Shown: positions 8,779 through 18,040 of the stretch, one piece after another | Position numbering within the stretch: position 1 is the stretch's first letter | Layout of the letters: each line of letters begins with the position of its first letter | NCBI GenBank assembly: GCA_964503965.1 | Contig: CAZDCK010000011.1 | Span: 12,527 to 76,526 of the forward strand | Direction of reading: 5' to 3' | Origin: Eutrophocola sp964503965 | GTDB lineage: Bacteria; Pseudomonadota; Gammaproteobacteria; Pseudomonadales; Pseudohongiellaceae | Length of the DNA: 64,000 nucleotides | Notes under the pieces: generated by a model | The model's database searches: none | What the model was told of the DNA's origin: nothing | What the model saw: the letters and a program-made list of their open reading frames with translations, nothing else | Translations under genes and position numbers: made by a program

Positions 8779-9921
8779 CTATTTTACCAGATGCTCGTAA
8801 CGCTTATCCGTCAGCATCTTCATGAAGGCCACCAATGCCTTGATACGCCTCTCATCCAGTGCCGGGGCTGACTCCAGTTTTTCGAAGTCGATATTCTCCT
8901 CGACTTCCGGCTCTCTCCAGGGCTCACCGGTTTCAGGATTAATATCCGCTGCAGGGCCACGCACATTGAACTTGTTATAGAAACGCACCACAGTTTCCAG
9001 ATCATTGAACACCCCGTTGTGCATGTACGGCGCTGTCATGGCCACATTGCGCAGTGTGGGCGTCTTGAACTTACCCGCCTGAGCCGGGTCATCAACTGCC
9101 GGATTCTCCAGCAAACCATAGTCGATGTGATCCTGCCCGAGACCATTTAATGATCGTAACTCCCTGTTAACCGGAGTCGCCACATTGAAATACTTGTAAC
9201 TGGTGAATGGCTCACCTTCACTTTCAGCAAAGGGTTTTAACTGGTGACACTGGTTGCAGTTGGTGAACTGCTCGGAGAAAAAGAGTGTCATGCCCAGCTC
9301 TTCCTCTTCGGTAGGTTCATATTCACCACGCAGGTAACGATCGTACTTGGAATCGAACGGCGAGAAAAAACTCGTACGTTCTGCCGCAGCAATTGCCTCG
9401 GTCATGCGCCTGTAGGCAACATCCACGTCATCAAATACATCGTCGCCGAACAATTCCCTGAACGCCTGGGGGAAGAGCGTGTGTTCCTGTAACCGGGCTA
9501 CAACCGCTGCCTTGTCTTCCATCTGCATTTCAATGGGATTCAGGAAGGGACCACCAGCCTGTCCTTCCAGATCTGGTTCACGGCCATCCCAGAACATGCC
9601 CCCTACATATTCCCCTGCACTGTTCTTGTGAAACTCTGGTGTCAGTGCCGCATAGGCCAGGGACGGCGCATTGCGGTCACCCAATGATTTAAAATCATTA
9701 CCGACTGACGCTGCCAGTCCGGCAGGCCCACCGCGCCAGTCTATAAATGCCTGAGCAGGATCATGGCAGGAAGCACAGCCCTGGGTACGATCCTTTGACA
9801 GGCTGACATCGAAAAACAACGCCCGCCCGAGATCTTCCAGTTTTGCCTGGTAATCGGAATCCTGCTGGCCTGAAGCCAAAACAGGTATCCACAACAGTAA
9901 TAACAGCCACAATGGCTTCAT
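8779..9921 (-). CDS. Di-haem cytochrome c peroxidase, MauG/CcpA family
   Basis: The 380-residue product has a signal peptide (KPLWLLLLLWIPVLASG) and two c-type haem sites: CASCH near residue 49-53 and CNQCH near 225. These are the high- and low-potential haems of bacterial di-haem peroxidases, which reduce H2O2 in the periplasm with electrons from a cytochrome or cupredoxin. The ATG at 9921 overlaps the stop of the DUF1513 gene by one base (TGATG) and has AGGAG upstream, so I prefer it over an ATG 15 nt earlier. Its place at the end of an imelysin/DUF1111 operon suggests a role in metal or redox handling rather than generic peroxide defence. Confidence 0.9.
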   Translation of the reverse strand: MKPLWLLLLLWIPVLASGQQDSDYQAKLEDLGRALFFDVSLSKDRTQGCASCHDPAQAFIDWRGGPAGLAASVGNDFKSLGDRNAPSLAYAALTPEFHKNSAGEYVGGMFWDGREPDLEGQAGGPFLNPIEMQMEDKAAVVARLQEHTLFPQAFRELFGDDVFDDVDVAYRRMTEAIAAAERTSFFSPFDSKYDRYLRGEYEPTEEEELGMTLFFSEQFTNCNQCHQLKPFAESEGEPFTSYKYFNVATPVNRELRSLNGLGQDHIDYGLLENPAVDDPAQAGKFKTPTLRNVAMTAPYMHNGVFNDLETVVRFYNKFNVRGPAADINPETGEPWREPEVEENIDFEKLESAPALDERRIKALVAFMKMLTDKRYEHLVK

Positions 9922-11066
9922 CAGGTCTCCTGCCAAACAGTCAGGTGGTTATCCCAGAATACTTTCCCTGTCGCTGATACGTCCAATGACACAATATCGT
10001 CTACAGTCGGGTTATAGTGACTGATGCGACCGGTACCGGCCGTGAACACAAAACCATCTTCCACCGCACAGACACCACAACCATCGCGTGAACGCAGGGC
10101 ATTCACCATCTCCCCGCTTCGGGCATCCCAGAAAGTTATCAGGTTCCCCCTGGGGCAACTGGCAGCGAAATAACTGCCCCCCAGGTCAAAGCGAACAGAA
10201 CCGACATACTGCTTCATTTCTGACTGACTCGGTTCTGGTGCCCAAAAGGTTTGTATCGGGCTGCCCTGCTCATGAATCATGATCAGGGGAGCCCTCTCGA
10301 ATGGCTCTCCTTCATACTGAAGGCCTGCCGCAACCAGTCCATCGGCATTGATATCCAGGTGACGAATACTGGCCTTATGATAGTCAGTATCCAGAAACTG
10401 CTGTTCTATCAATGCCCCGGTATCGGCAGCCATATAAACTAGGGACGGCTGCATGGATTCAATGTTGAGCTTTTCCCGACCACTATCGGGATGGGTGCGA
10501 ATCCCGCCATTGGCTACTACCAGGGTCTGGTCATTCTTTAGCAGTAACTCATGGGGGCCAACGCCGTAACTGGGGTATTCCGTTGAACGGACCATGGTCA
10601 CGGCATGATCATTTCTTGTCACTTGCCAGACAACCACACGTCCGCTGTCACCATTGATGAGCTGATAGGCACTTTCCGCAGTATAGAATGTTGAGCCGTC
10701 AGCAGAAAAAACACCGTGCCCGTAGAGATGCCTGTCATGAGGAACAGATATCTCGGCAAGTTTTTCACCACTTTCAAGATCACCCGTCCACAGGTACCTG
10801 CCTGGCCGGCGTGCAATAACCGTATATATACCAAGCCCCTCATGGACCGCGATATGATGTGCACGCGCTGGAAGTCTGTGCCTGAAGACTTCCTCTGCCT
10901 TAATACCATTATGTCGAAAACCGATAACCCAGTGATTGTCACCACGATCTGATGCAGCGCTGAGAAACAGGGGGATTTTGCCGACACTGCTCCGGGCGTG
11001 AACACTTCCAGGCAGGGCAAGCAGCCAGGCGGCAAGAGAGGTAAATTGTCGGCGGTGCAGTTTCAT
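9921..11066 (-). CDS. DUF1513 domain protein, probable Tat-exported beta-propeller
   Basis: The 381-residue product begins KLHRRQFTSLAAWLLALPG. The HRRQFTSL box with a following hydrophobic stretch and an AxA-like end resembles a twin-arginine signal. The body is rich in repeated beta strands (blade-like YTVIARRPGRYLWTG, FSADGSTFYTAES, LVVANGGIRTHPDSGREKLN), as expected for the DUF1513 beta-propeller family. Its members accompany imelysin and di-haem oxidoreductase genes in many Proteobacteria, but no biochemical role is established. An ATG at 11084 in the same frame would overlap the upstream gene by 11 bp; the internal ATG at 11066 gives a cleaner signal sequence. It is translationally coupled to the peroxidase. 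Confidence 0.82.
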   Translation of the reverse strand: MKLHRRQFTSLAAWLLALPGSVHARSSVGKIPLFLSAASDRGDNHWVIGFRHNGIKAEEVFRHRLPARAHHIAVHEGLGIYTVIARRPGRYLWTGDLESGEKLAEISVPHDRHLYGHGVFSADGSTFYTAESAYQLINGDSGRVVVWQVTRNDHAVTMVRSTEYPSYGVGPHELLLKNDQTLVVANGGIRTHPDSGREKLNIESMQPSLVYMAADTGALIEQQFLDTDYHKASIRHLDINADGLVAAGLQYEGEPFERAPLIMIHEQGSPIQTFWAPEPSQSEMKQYVGSVRFDLGGSYFAASCPRGNLITFWDARSGEMVNALRSRDGCGVCAVEDGFVFTAGTGRISHYNPTVDDIVSLDVSATGKVFWDNHLTVWQET

Positions 11067-11073
11067 TATGGAC

Positions 11074-12147
11074 TCAATCACCATCCAGGGAGTTGAAGCC
11101 CAGGTAGAGGTCGGTATTTTTCAGCCCGGCCTCGAAAGCTTCGAACAGGGCATCAAGGTGAGCAGCCAATGCCAGTAACCGGGCGTGACCGCCATCACTG
11201 GCCAGCGCCTCTTCCAGGGAATCAGGCAGGGCCATAAAGGACTGCTCCAACTCGGAAAATATACCGTTGATGGTGGACACATCCGATGCCTCAAGCAGGC
11301 TGCTCAAACTCTTCGACGTTTGGTCATCACCATTAAAAAAAGACTCCAGGGCCAGGATGTTCAACTCAACATTACGCAGGGAGCGCTCTGCTCGCCAGGA
11401 TTCCGCCCGACGCACGCGTGCCCTCTGGGCATTCTCCCCGATGACTTCCTCAATTTTCTGTTGCTGGATTCGACGAATGGGTTCCACCTGGGCCTTCATG
11501 AAGTCGATAGCGGCATCTTCGGCACTTTCGAAAAATCCCCGTTCATCGGCATTGGCAATAGTCGCTCTGAATTCATCAACCCAGCGCTGATGAACTCCTT
11601 CAGCAATATCACTGATATTACGGGCAATAGCATGGGCTACCTGACACCTGAAAGGGTCTTCCTGCAAGGCACCAATACTGCCTTCTGTAAAAAGGAGCCT
11701 TTCCAATGCCGGAAATCCCTGCACGCCGACACTTTCCCGGGCAAAATTATCAGGTTCCAAAAGCTCTGCATTACCGCTGGTGACCAGTGACTCCAACTGG
11801 CGACCACCGGTACCCTTTTCGTCGGGCCAATAGTGCAGACGGAAATTCCAGTTGAAATAGGTAATCGGACCAAACTGGACATGCTGTATTTGTTGCCAGC
11901 CATCCATGGCGCCATGAAAGGCCTGGCGAAATGACTCAAGACCTGCAGTATCCGGAGAGTTGCAGAACTCACCAGCGACAATCTCCAGCTGCCCCGCAGC
12001 AAGGGCAAAGGCCTGGTAAGACGGAATGACCTGGTGATCGGTGACCGCCAGGTTTACTTCGGTCCAGTTGTTACCAGGACCATCTTTCTGGGCAAACAGA
12101 CTCGTTGATAGCGATGCCGCCAGGATCAGGGAATAAAGAGTTTTCAT
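11074..12147 (-). CDS. Imelysin-family periplasmic protein (second of two)
   Basis: The 357-residue product has a short signal peptide (KTLYSLILAASLSTSLFAQ). It shows the helical-bundle layout of imelysins (peptidase M75 family, not proven to be peptidases). The canonical GxHAIEYLLWG motif appears in degenerate form as GFPALERLLFTEG, without the histidine. Imelysins are periplasmic or lipoprotein components of iron- or other metal-linked systems (IrpA, EfeO-like, Algp7). This copy and the one at 13338 bracket a DUF1111 di-haem protein. A Fur-like palindrome and a TATAAT lie immediately upstream, so this gene and the two after it may have their own iron-responsive promoter. Confidence 0.85.
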   Translation of the reverse strand: MKTLYSLILAASLSTSLFAQKDGPGNNWTEVNLAVTDHQVIPSYQAFALAAGQLEIVAGEFCNSPDTAGLESFRQAFHGAMDGWQQIQHVQFGPITYFNWNFRLHYWPDEKGTGGRQLESLVTSGNAELLEPDNFARESVGVQGFPALERLLFTEGSIGALQEDPFRCQVAHAIARNISDIAEGVHQRWVDEFRATIANADERGFFESAEDAAIDFMKAQVEPIRRIQQQKIEEVIGENAQRARVRRAESWRAERSLRNVELNILALESFFNGDDQTSKSLSSLLEASDVSTINGIFSELEQSFMALPDSLEEALASDGGHARLLALAAHLDALFEAFEAGLKNTDLYLGFNSLDGD

Positions 12148-12163
12148 GATCAGAGAATCTTGT

Positions 12164-12183
12164 TGAGAACGGTTCTCATTATA
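12164..12183 (-). promoter_or_regulatory. Fur-like operator overlapping a -10 element upstream of imelysin 2
   Basis: On the minus strand TATAAT (12183-12178) abuts and shares one base with the perfect 7-1-7 palindrome TGAGAAC-N-GTTCTCA (12178-12164). The arrangement matches the Fur 7-1-7 model TGATAATNATTATCA at the TGAnAAn / nTTnTCA positions. It fills the 31-bp gap between the DUF1111 stop and the imelysin start. No good -35 hexamer is visible. Iron control is an inference from the motif and from the family of the downstream gene. Confidence 0.55.
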
Positions 12184-13408
12184 AACTATTCAGGAAGGTG
12201 ATTACATCACGTCTGTCCCGCTCATTAAGGTTCAGGTAATTTTCACGAGCTTGTCGTCCTTCTCCGTCATGCCAGAGAATGGCCTCATGAAGACTGCTGG
12301 CCCGCCCATCATGCAACCATACATTGCCTGTTCCTGCATCACGCAGGGGGGCCGTGCGCCATTCCTGACCTCCGGCATCCCCGACGGACAATCCATCCGC
12401 AAGCCCGGGGCCCATATCATGGAGCAACAGGTCAGTGAAGGGATATACGGCGCCTTCACCGGTGTCGATGACTACAACATGACATTCAGCGCACCCAGCC
12501 TGACGAAAATGGTCATAACCCGGTTTTGCCATTGCCAAGTCTACTCCTGAAGCAGGCGCCATCCCCCTGATATAGGTCAACAGCAGATCCACTACCTGCT
12601 GGCTGGCTTCCAGGTCTCCCTGGAGAACTGAATTGCCATGGGGCCCTTTCCGGCACTCTGCCTGGGCTTCAGTGCAGTCACCGTAGGGTTCCGGATACTG
12701 TGGATTGCCCAGGCCCAGATCAAGACTCAGTGCCCTGCTCACCTGCCCTTGGGCACTAGCCTGTGAGGCTTTCCAACCAAAACGTCCCAGCCTGCCTTTG
12801 CCCATGCTATCGTCCACCAGGTTTACCCTGCCGGAGATACCATCGCCATTTCTGTCGGTTTCATCGGCAAGGGCCAGCACGGTTTCCTCAGGAATTCTTT
12901 CAAGCAACCGTGTTGTCCGTAGCGAAGGTGGCAGGCGCGGTGACAGGACAGCGGTATCAATATCTCCATGTTCCAGGGATTCCAGCATGATTTCAGGCAG
13001 CAAAAGACCAGATGGAGAGGCAGGATTGAAATCAATACTGACAGCCGCTTCTGCGGCAAGACCAGGTCGAGCATAGGGCTGCAGCTGCTCGCCGTAGACA
13101 GGATCATCCAGATGTACCACAAGATTGTTCCTGTCTCCCCTCCCCCCGTTCGGATGGCACTGATTACAGGAACGGGCATTGTAGTAGGGACCGAGACCAT
13201 CACTGGCCTGGGTGGAGGCCGGTGACGGCACCCAGTTTCTTTCAAAAAGAGCCTGTCCGGCGGCAAAATCAAGGGGATGCTGGGCAAATCCCAGTGTTGT
13301 GGTGACCAGCCAACCAATCAGGGTTGTGGTCAGGCGTTTATAAAACGACCGAGGGGTTATCAAGAGAGTCCGACCCCTCAATACTGACATTTGTGAGCGC
13401 AAGTTCAT
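12179..13408 (-). CDS. Di-haem oxidoreductase, DUF1111 family
   Basis: The reading frame gives 409 residues with two haem c motifs: CNQCHPNGG near residue 80 and CAECH near 307. Both lie in the layout of the DUF1111 'thiol oxidoreductase / di-haem oxidoreductase' family, which couples with imelysins. Typical family stretches are visible (GQALFERNW, GDRNNLVVHL, DRNGDGISGRVN, LHDGRASSLHEAILWHDGE). The start is uncertain. The first ATG (13408) overlaps imelysin 1 by 71 bp. A TTG at about 13363, or the hydrophobic RLTTTLIGWLVTTTLGFAQ segment, suggests a later start with a normal signal peptide. The product is periplasmic, probably redox partner or metal oxidase for its neighbours. Confidence 0.87.
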   Translation of the reverse strand: MNLRSQMSVLRGRTLLITPRSFYKRLTTTLIGWLVTTTLGFAQHPLDFAAGQALFERNWVPSPASTQASDGLGPYYNARSCNQCHPNGGRGDRNNLVVHLDDPVYGEQLQPYARPGLAAEAAVSIDFNPASPSGLLLPEIMLESLEHGDIDTAVLSPRLPPSLRTTRLLERIPEETVLALADETDRNGDGISGRVNLVDDSMGKGRLGRFGWKASQASAQGQVSRALSLDLGLGNPQYPEPYGDCTEAQAECRKGPHGNSVLQGDLEASQQVVDLLLTYIRGMAPASGVDLAMAKPGYDHFRQAGCAECHVVVIDTGEGAVYPFTDLLLHDMGPGLADGLSVGDAGGQEWRTAPLRDAGTGNVWLHDGRASSLHEAILWHDGEGRQARENYLNLNERDRRDVITFLNSL

Positions 13409-14606
13409 TGATAATTTTTTCTATGGTCCGGGTTTCTTCCATGAGCGCATCCACAATGCGGGTCACAATCTGCTCACCCTGCGTATTGTCACGACCTATA
13501 AGTACATCAAAGGTGTTTCCCTGTTCACCGGCTTCGACAAGCGCGGTCATCGCCAGTCCCGTTTCCTCAAGCCTGGCCATCATTTCCGCCGATAGGGCGG
13601 GAGCCTGCTGCCGTACAAGATCATAGAGTGACGGGCCACTCACCACTTCACCGGAAACCCGGCGATATTCGCCCATGTAGACATTCTGGATTCCCTGGGC
13701 ATCATAGAAATGGGAGTTGTGTGTGTTATCAGAAAAACAGTCATGCTCTTCTTCCGGGTCATTGAGCAGCAAACCAAGACGAATACGCTCACCGGCCAAT
13801 TCGCCATAGGCAAGACTTCCCATACCAGTAAGCATGGTAGCCAGACCTCCTTCAGGCCCCTTGGCCATCAGGTCCTCGTAAGCAGCACCACCCGGCTGCC
13901 AGTTCTGCACCATTTCCTGCAGGTCATTGACCAGCAAGGTCGTGGCCGATTTCAGATAATCCCTGCGGCGGTCACAGTTATCATGAGTGCAGTTTTCCAG
14001 GGAATAATCAGTCCAGGGACGATTACCTGCTCCGGGATTGGTTTCGTTGAGATCCTGGCCCCAGAGCAGAAACTCAATGGCATGATAGCCAGTGGCAACA
14101 TTGGCTTCGACACCATCAAGCAGGTGTAATTCTTCCGCCAGGAACTGTGGCGTAATCGCGATGGCATCCACCATCACACCACCGGCATCCAGGATCCTGT
14201 TGGCGATGACATTGGCCGAATAGAAATAATTGAAATCGGACTCTTCCCCATAGGAAGCTGCCGTGTAGTCAATCAGGCCTTCATCCAGAGGCCAACTGTT
14301 CACCCGCCCTTCCCATTCATCGACAACCCGGTTGCCAAAACGGTAGGCCTCTGTCTGCTGGTAGGGAATGCGTGCAGCCAGCCAGGCGGCTTTTACATCT
14401 GATAATGCGCTGTCGGAAGGCCTGGCCAGAAAAGCATCGACTGCCCGCTCAAGGGCCTGGGCGGTGACAAGCGAGTCTTCATAGCCTGCCTGGGCAATGG
14501 CGATATAGGTATCAACAATAGCCTCGGGGGTGATAACAGCAGGCTCTTTTACCTGAGTACATCCGGCCACGCATGTCGCAAAAAGTGCAGTGAGAAGATA
14601 GCGCAT
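13338..14606 (-). CDS. Imelysin-family lipoprotein (first of two, IrpA-like)
   Basis: The 422-residue product starts with a lipoprotein signal (RYLLTALFATCVAGC, lipobox VAGC). It carries the intact imelysin motif GYHAIEFLLWGQDLN near residue 168, with the His and Glu thought to bind metal, and a second conserved NTHNSHFYDAQGIQNVYMGEY block. IrpA-type imelysins are iron-regulated and sit in the periplasm. Its ATG lies 3 nt after the phoU stop, so it is likely read through from the pst-phoU transcript. No separate promoter is visible between the two. It overlaps the annotated frame of the next gene, which probably starts later than its first ATG. Confidence 0.9.
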   Translation of the reverse strand: MRYLLTALFATCVAGCTQVKEPAVITPEAIVDTYIAIAQAGYEDSLVTAQALERAVDAFLARPSDSALSDVKAAWLAARIPYQQTEAYRFGNRVVDEWEGRVNSWPLDEGLIDYTAASYGEESDFNYFYSANVIANRILDAGGVMVDAIAITPQFLAEELHLLDGVEANVATGYHAIEFLLWGQDLNETNPGAGNRPWTDYSLENCTHDNCDRRRDYLKSATTLLVNDLQEMVQNWQPGGAAYEDLMAKGPEGGLATMLTGMGSLAYGELAGERIRLGLLLNDPEEEHDCFSDNTHNSHFYDAQGIQNVYMGEYRRVSGEVVSGPSLYDLVRQQAPALSAEMMARLEETGLAMTALVEAGEQGNTFDVLIGRDNTQGEQIVTRIVDALMEETRTIEKIINELALTNVSIEGSDSLDNPSVVL

Positions 14607-14609
14607 AAT

Positions 14610-15266
14610 TTAATCGGCGTGCCTTACTACCCGTCCATCCACCATAAATATCACATCTTCTGCGATATTCGTGCTCAGGTCAGCAATACGTTCCATATAA
14701 CGGGAAGTGGAAAGCAGGCTCATGGCAATATCGGTTTTTGCGGGGCTTTCCTCTATAACAGCCTTGATTGCCTCGTACATATTACGGTTGATTTCATCAA
14801 CCCTGTCATCCATATCGATGACTTTACGGGCCAGCACATCATCAAGTTTGACCAGGGCATCAAGCGAATACCTGACCATGGTACGCACACTGTCAGGAAG
14901 TTCGTTGACAAATTCCGGCAGGGTGGACAAAGGCTCATGCTTCATCAATTCCTGAGCCCGCTTGGCAATATTGGTAGCAAAGTCACCCATTCTTTCCAGG
15001 TCATTATTGACCTTGAGAACCACTACGATGAATCGTAAATCACCAGCAACCGGCTGGTGCAAAGCCAGAATCTTGAGGCAGTCTTCCTCAATCTTGACCT
15101 CCATGTCATTGATTACATCTTCATGTTTGAACACTTCATCAACGAAGGTGCTCTCCCTGTTGTTAATGGCCAGGATGGCGTTATTGATGGACGTCTCAAC
15201 CATGTTACCCAGTTTGAGTACTTCCTTTTTGAGTTTTTCCAGATCACGCTGTAAATGTAATGACAT
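14610..15266 (-). CDS. phoU: Phosphate transport regulator PhoU
   Basis: The 218-residue protein is two repeated three-helix PhoU units, each with the acidic metal-binding pattern (KHEDVINDMEVKIEEDCL at about 46-63 and a matching DMDDRVDEINRNMYEAI in the second half). PhoU links the Pst transporter to the PhoR kinase and keeps the Pho response off when phosphate is plentiful. Length and position (last of pstSCAB-phoU) are canonical. AAGAGAAAG precedes the ATG. The unusual point is the imelysin gene that follows after 3 nt. Confidence 0.96.
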   Translation of the reverse strand: MSLHLQRDLEKLKKEVLKLGNMVETSINNAILAINNRESTFVDEVFKHEDVINDMEVKIEEDCLKILALHQPVAGDLRFIVVVLKVNNDLERMGDFATNIAKRAQELMKHEPLSTLPEFVNELPDSVRTMVRYSLDALVKLDDVLARKVIDMDDRVDEINRNMYEAIKAVIEESPAKTDIAMSLLSTSRYMERIADLSTNIAEDVIFMVDGRVVRHAD

Positions 15267-15299
15267 ATTGCTTTCTCTTGTTCCGGTCCAGTCAAACGA

Positions 15300-16103
15300 T
15301 CAACCAAATCGGCCGGTGACGTATTCTTCAGTCCTTTTTACCGCTGGTCGGGTAAATATACGCTTGGTCACATTGAATTCGATCAGGTCACCCATTTCCA
15401 TAAAGGCAGTGTAATCTGAAATTCGGGCTGCCTGTTGCATGTTATGGGTCACAATGACAATAGTGTACTGCTCCTTAAGTTCAAACATCAGGTCTTCAAT
15501 ATGCGCCGTGGAGATTGGGTCCAGAGCGGAACAGGGCTCATCCATCAAGAGAACTTCCGGTTCCATAGCCAGGGCCCTGGCAATACAAAGCCTCTGCTGC
15601 TGCCCACCTGAGAGGTTTAATGCAGAATCATGCAGCCTGTCTTTCACCTCCCCCCATAACGCGGCCTGTTTCAGTGACTTTTCCACCAGCTCATCTGTGG
15701 CACCCGAGAAACCATTGATTTTAGGTCCCCAGGCAATATTGTCATAAATGGATTTTGGAAATGGATTAGGCTTTTGAAATACCATGCCTATGCGCCGGCG
15801 GACTTCAACGGGATCTACATCATTGCTGTACAGGTTTTCGTTGGCAAAAAGCAGTTCACCTTCAACGCGGGCACCTTCCACAAAATCATTCATCCGGTTC
15901 AGCGAACGAAGCAGGGTACTCTTGCCACAGCCCGATGGACCAATAATGGCCGTGATCCTGTTACGGCGGATGTTGAATGAAATATTGTTGACCGCCTTGT
16001 TCTCCCCATAAAAAATATCCACATCACGAATCTCAAGCACAGATTTCTTGTGCATCTTCGGCTGTGATACATCCCTGGTGGAAGAGTCAGAAACCTGGCT
16101 CAT
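15300..16103 (-). CDS. pstB: Phosphate ABC transporter ATP-binding protein PstB
   Basis: The 267-residue ATPase has Walker A GPSGCGKSTLLRSLNRMND near residue 54, the Q-loop (GMVFQKPNPFPKSIYDNIAWG) typical of PstB, the ABC signature LSGGQQQRL and Walker B VLLMDEPCSALDP. It powers high-affinity phosphate uptake through PstA/PstC in the inner membrane. The ATG overlaps the pstA stop by one base (TAATG), which indicates translational coupling. An N-terminal extension of about 20 polar residues before the NBD is common in this clade. Confidence 0.97.
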   Translation of the reverse strand: MSQVSDSSTRDVSQPKMHKKSVLEIRDVDIFYGENKAVNNISFNIRRNRITAIIGPSGCGKSTLLRSLNRMNDFVEGARVEGELLFANENLYSNDVDPVEVRRRIGMVFQKPNPFPKSIYDNIAWGPKINGFSGATDELVEKSLKQAALWGEVKDRLHDSALNLSGGQQQRLCIARALAMEPEVLLMDEPCSALDPISTAHIEDLMFELKEQYTIVIVTHNMQQAARISDYTAFMEMGDLIEFNVTKRIFTRPAVKRTEEYVTGRFG

Positions 16104-16981
16104 TACTTCAATCTCCGTTCGGTCTTGTTACGAATATAAATGGCTGTGGCGTTCATGATCAACAGGACAACAAGCAGAATAATAATGCCGGCCGCTGCCA
16201 GTTGATGAAACTCTTCCTGTGGACGTGAAACCCAGTTATATATCTGTATAGGCAGGGCAGTAAAAGAATCCATTGGCCCTTCCGGCAGGAAGGCAACAAA
16301 GGTGAGTGCACCGATCATAACAAGAGGCGCTGTTTCACCAATAGCGCGGCTCAAGGCAAGAATGACTCCCGTCATAATGCCGGGAAAAGATGATGGCAGT
16401 ACATGGGCCCAGGCGGTCTGCCATTTCGTGGCACCGAGGGAGTATGCGGCATAGCGAATACTCATCGGCACCATCTTGATGGCTTCCCGGCTGGCAATAA
16501 TGATCACCGGCAGGATAAGCAGGCTCATCGTCAGTGCCCCGGAGACAAGACTACGCTCCAGCGCAAAATAACGGACAAAAATGGCAAGGCCAAGAATACC
16601 ATAAACAATAGAAGGCACACCCGCCAGATTGGCAATATTGACTTCAATGACCTTGGCGAACCGTCCCTTGCCGGCAAACTCTTCCAGATACAGTGCCGTC
16701 GAGACACCCACCGGAATTGAAATCAGGGCAACCAATCCAATCAACCACAGGGTTCCCACCAGGGCAGACTTGATACCAGCCCTTTCCGGGAAGCGTGAGG
16801 GAAAGCTGCTGATAAACTGCCAGTCCAGCCAGGCAAAACCATCAATGGATACCTGGTAAAGCAGAACAGCCAGCAGGACAACACCAGACCAGGTGACAGC
16901 AGCACAGAACGATGCAAATACTTTTGCCTTCCTGTGTCTTTTCGCCAGGTGCCTGATTTCTTTTTCAGAGCCAATTGACAT
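16103..16981 (-). CDS. pstA: Phosphate ABC transporter permease PstA
   Basis: The 292-residue inner-membrane permease has about six hydrophobic segments. The EAA-loop region is clear (AAYSLGATKWQTAWAHVLPSS then GIMTGVILALSRAIGETAPL), the part that docks on PstB. IPVGVSTALYLEEFA and VPSIVYGILGLAIF are hallmark PstA sequences. It forms the phosphate channel with PstC. The gene lies 13 nt after pstC and overlaps pstB. Confidence 0.96.
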   Translation of the reverse strand: MSIGSEKEIRHLAKRHRKAKVFASFCAAVTWSGVVLLAVLLYQVSIDGFAWLDWQFISSFPSRFPERAGIKSALVGTLWLIGLVALISIPVGVSTALYLEEFAGKGRFAKVIEVNIANLAGVPSIVYGILGLAIFVRYFALERSLVSGALTMSLLILPVIIIASREAIKMVPMSIRYAAYSLGATKWQTAWAHVLPSSFPGIMTGVILALSRAIGETAPLVMIGALTFVAFLPEGPMDSFTALPIQIYNWVSRPQEEFHQLAAAGIIILLVVLLIMNATAIYIRNKTERRLK

Positions 16982-16994
16982 GATCAGGCAGTCC

Positions 16995-17954
16995 TCAGTC
17001 GTAGACTTCGCGGAATCTGTTAAGAATGAGCTGTGACACGATATTGATAACCAGCGTGATGGAAAACAGTAAAGTCGCTACAGCAAACAGTGTCTGGTAG
17101 GCGATACCACCTGTGGGTGTATCCCCAAGGCTGACCTGCACAATATACGCTGTCATGGTCTGGATACTCTCAAACATGCTAAGAGAGAGATTTGGCGTCT
17201 GGCCAGCTGCCAATGTTACAGCCATGGTTTCACCAATGGCACGCGATATCGCCAGCAGGAAGGAAGCCATCACACCGGAAAGCCCTGCCGGAACGACTAC
17301 GCGTGTAGTCACTTCATAGGACGTAGCCCCCAGGGCATAGGCTCCCTGGCGCAGGCTGACGGGGACAGCCTTCAGGGCATTATCACTGAGAGTCGCAATC
17401 ATGGGCAAAATCATGATCCCCACGACAATGGCTGCGCTGAGTGCGTTGAACACCTGGATGTCCGGGAAAAAGGTTTTCAGGCTTGGCGTAACAAAGGTCA
17501 GGGCAAAATAACCGTATACAACGGTTGGTATTCCAGCCAGCAACTCCAGAACGGGCTTGATGATCCTGCGAACCCGGTCACTGGCATATTCACTGAGATA
17601 GATTGCACTGGCGAGCCCTGTGGGGATGGCGATTACAGCGGCGCCGATGGTGACAATCAGCGTACCCCACACCAGCGGCAATACACCATAGGAAGACGGC
17701 TCAAACAGAGGGGTCCAGGTAGTACCAAAAAAGAACTCAGAGGGAGACACATTCTCGAAAAAGTTCAGAGACTCGGAAACGAGCAGTATTACAATGGCAG
17801 CCGTGGTGACAATGGACACAATGGCACATAGACCAAGCCAGCCCTTTATCATGGCTTCGCCCCAGCGAATACGGGATTGCCTGATCGAAGTATCCCCTGA
17901 CACCGGACTCTGAATGTCTGTATCAGGGGTTTCGGTTAATTGTTTTTGAGTCAT
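16995..17954 (-). CDS. pstC: Phosphate ABC transporter permease PstC
   Basis: The 319-residue permease has six predicted membrane helices after a cytoplasmic N-terminus of about 40 polar residues. It contains LLAGIPTVVYGYFALTFVTP and the EAA-loop QGAYALGATSYEVTTRVVVPAGLSGVMASFLLAISRAIGETM (key residues G-A-T near 210 and R-A-I-G-E near 240). It pairs with PstA. It follows pstS after 86 nt. Confidence 0.96.
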   Translation of the reverse strand: MTQKQLTETPDTDIQSPVSGDTSIRQSRIRWGEAMIKGWLGLCAIVSIVTTAAIVILLVSESLNFFENVSPSEFFFGTTWTPLFEPSSYGVLPLVWGTLIVTIGAAVIAIPTGLASAIYLSEYASDRVRRIIKPVLELLAGIPTVVYGYFALTFVTPSLKTFFPDIQVFNALSAAIVVGIMILPMIATLSDNALKAVPVSLRQGAYALGATSYEVTTRVVVPAGLSGVMASFLLAISRAIGETMAVTLAAGQTPNLSLSMFESIQTMTAYIVQVSLGDTPTGGIAYQTLFAVATLLFSITLVINIVSQLILNRFREVYD

Positions 17955-18040
17955 TATTTATCTTTTGCCGGAACCCTTTCGGACAGGCACGCATTGTAGA
18001 CTAATCCACCACCAAACTTTAGCAAAAGATTATTAAGCGA

